Both the position numbers and the translations under genes were made by a program. The notes under the pieces are model-generated. The model had not been told where the DNA came from. It made no database searches and worked only from the letters and a program-made list of their open reading frames with translations. Of a DNA stretch of 64,000 nucleotides, positions 63,454 to 64,000 are shown piece after piece. Positions within the stretch are counted from its first letter, which is position 1, and each line of letters starts with the position of its first letter. Origin of the DNA: Chryseobacterium indologenes (GTDB lineage: Bacteria; Bacteroidota; Bacteroidia; Flavobacteriales; Weeksellaceae); assembly GCF_002025665.1 (NCBI RefSeq), contig NZ_CP018786.1, positions 1,302,001 to 1,366,000 of the forward strand, written 5' to 3'.

Positions 63454-64000
63454 ATGAAATCAATATTTAATAGTATAATAATGGCAGTGCTCATCTATCT
63501 GATGAGTACCGTTATATCGTGTGAAAAAATGCTGGAAGTGGATTTGCCTGACAATCAAATGTTGTCAGAAACCGTTTTCAGTGATACTCAGACTGCCAAC
63601 GCCGTATTATCTGGACTGTATGCCGGATTGTGGGAATCATCACCTGTTACGGGAGATCAAAGCGGAAGGCTTTTGGGGCTTTATACTGATGACCTGACCT
63701 ACTATGCAGTCAATGCCACTAATGGACTGCCCGAATTATCCAATAATACACAGATTGATTCCAACCAGTTTGTCAGTTCGTTCTGGAATGCTGCGTATCA
63801 GAAAATATATGTCAGCAATTCCATACTCGAAGGGCTGGAAGGAGCAGATCATATTCCGGCAGCTGATAAAGCAAGGATAAAAGGGGAGACCCTGGTTATC
63901 CGCTCTTTGCTCCTTTTTTACGTTCAGCAGGTTTATGGAGATATTCCTTTTCCTGTGACCACCAATTATATGATCAATCAGAGTATTTCAAAAACACCTT
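63454..64000 (+). CDS. SusD/RagB-family lipoprotein, 3' end outside window
   Basis: The first 182 codons of a SusD-type surface lipoprotein. The signal peptide IIMAVLIYLMSTVISC ends at the lipobox Cys, followed by EKMLEVDLPDNQM, typical for the family (xxLDVxPxxxL). Helical TPR-like segments follow (VFSDTQTANAVLSGLYAGLW, YQKIYVSNSILEGLEGADHI, KARIKGETLVIRSLLLFYV), with the conserved region LFYVQQVYGDIPF. It acts with the upstream receptor as the lid of the import pore. The gene continues beyond the window. Confidence 0.93.
   Translation, partial: MKSIFNSIIMAVLIYLMSTVISCEKMLEVDLPDNQMLSETVFSDTQTANAVLSGLYAGLWESSPVTGDQSGRLLGLYTDDLTYYAVNATNGLPELSNNTQIDSNQFVSSFWNAAYQKIYVSNSILEGLEGADHIPAADKARIKGETLVIRSLLLFYVQQVYGDIPFPVTTNYMINQSISKTP

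Overview
The window looks like a chromosomal stretch of a Chryseobacterium-like member of the Flavobacteriia (Bacteroidota). This rests on the AT-rich sequence, TAnnTTTG-type promoter boxes, a SusC/SusD pair at the right end, a family of secreted proteins beginning with a signal peptide and the motif QVGINT, and Bacteroidota mobile-element genes (DUF4099/DUF3945 protein, TopB, small HTH protein). The assignment is inferred from gene content only.

Left part (1-19 kb): a TPR/transmembrane/HTH regulator, then an expanded and heavily decayed family of secreted QVGINT-type proteins. Four genes are intact (3900, 8061, 8732, 18389). At least seven are broken, including three tandem relics with phage tail-collar-like HSH motifs. 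Most members carry the same ~20-bp element (ACGTA-N6-TACGTATNAT type) 56-67 bp before the start codon. Among them lie two small HTH proteins, an aspartate/glutamate racemase, an alpha/beta hydrolase, a double SnoaL-like protein, a TonB-receptor fragment and the remains of a Tn3-type transposon.

Middle part (19-33 kb): an endonuclease/exonuclease/phosphatase-family protein, then a tightly packed operon of four very large genes (1447, 746, 1180 and 774 codons). The first resembles DUF6603 proteins. The last contains GIGTxxPxxKLxVxG fibre-type repeats. I do not know the function of this operon and consider it the best candidate for an undescribed multi-protein system here. The end of its third gene is duplicated as a relic behind the fourth.

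Right part (33.8-59.8 kb): an accessory island. It starts with a ghost of a mobile-element HTH gene and an aerolysin/ETX-MTX2-like lipoprotein. Next come an SOS-type mutagenesis module (DnaE-like polymerase, DinB-like polymerase, divergent XRE-S24 regulator) and an AlkB-like dioxygenase, then an HNH-like protein, mobile-element genes (HTH, DUF4099/DUF3945, TopB), a DUF4236 protein and a helicase-nuclease. It ends with a four-gene ABC-three-component cluster (MBL hydrolase, trypsin-like protease, middle component, SMC-like ATPase), converging on a defence-type reverse transcriptase with HVDD in place of YxDD. The two defence units are separated by a hairpin containing a (TTA)13 repeat. A small XRE regulator closes the island.

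The window ends with a SusC/RagA receptor, preceded by a ~560-nt leader with a long predicted RNA stem, and the start of its SusD partner. No tRNA, rRNA, CRISPR array or intact insertion sequence was seen.
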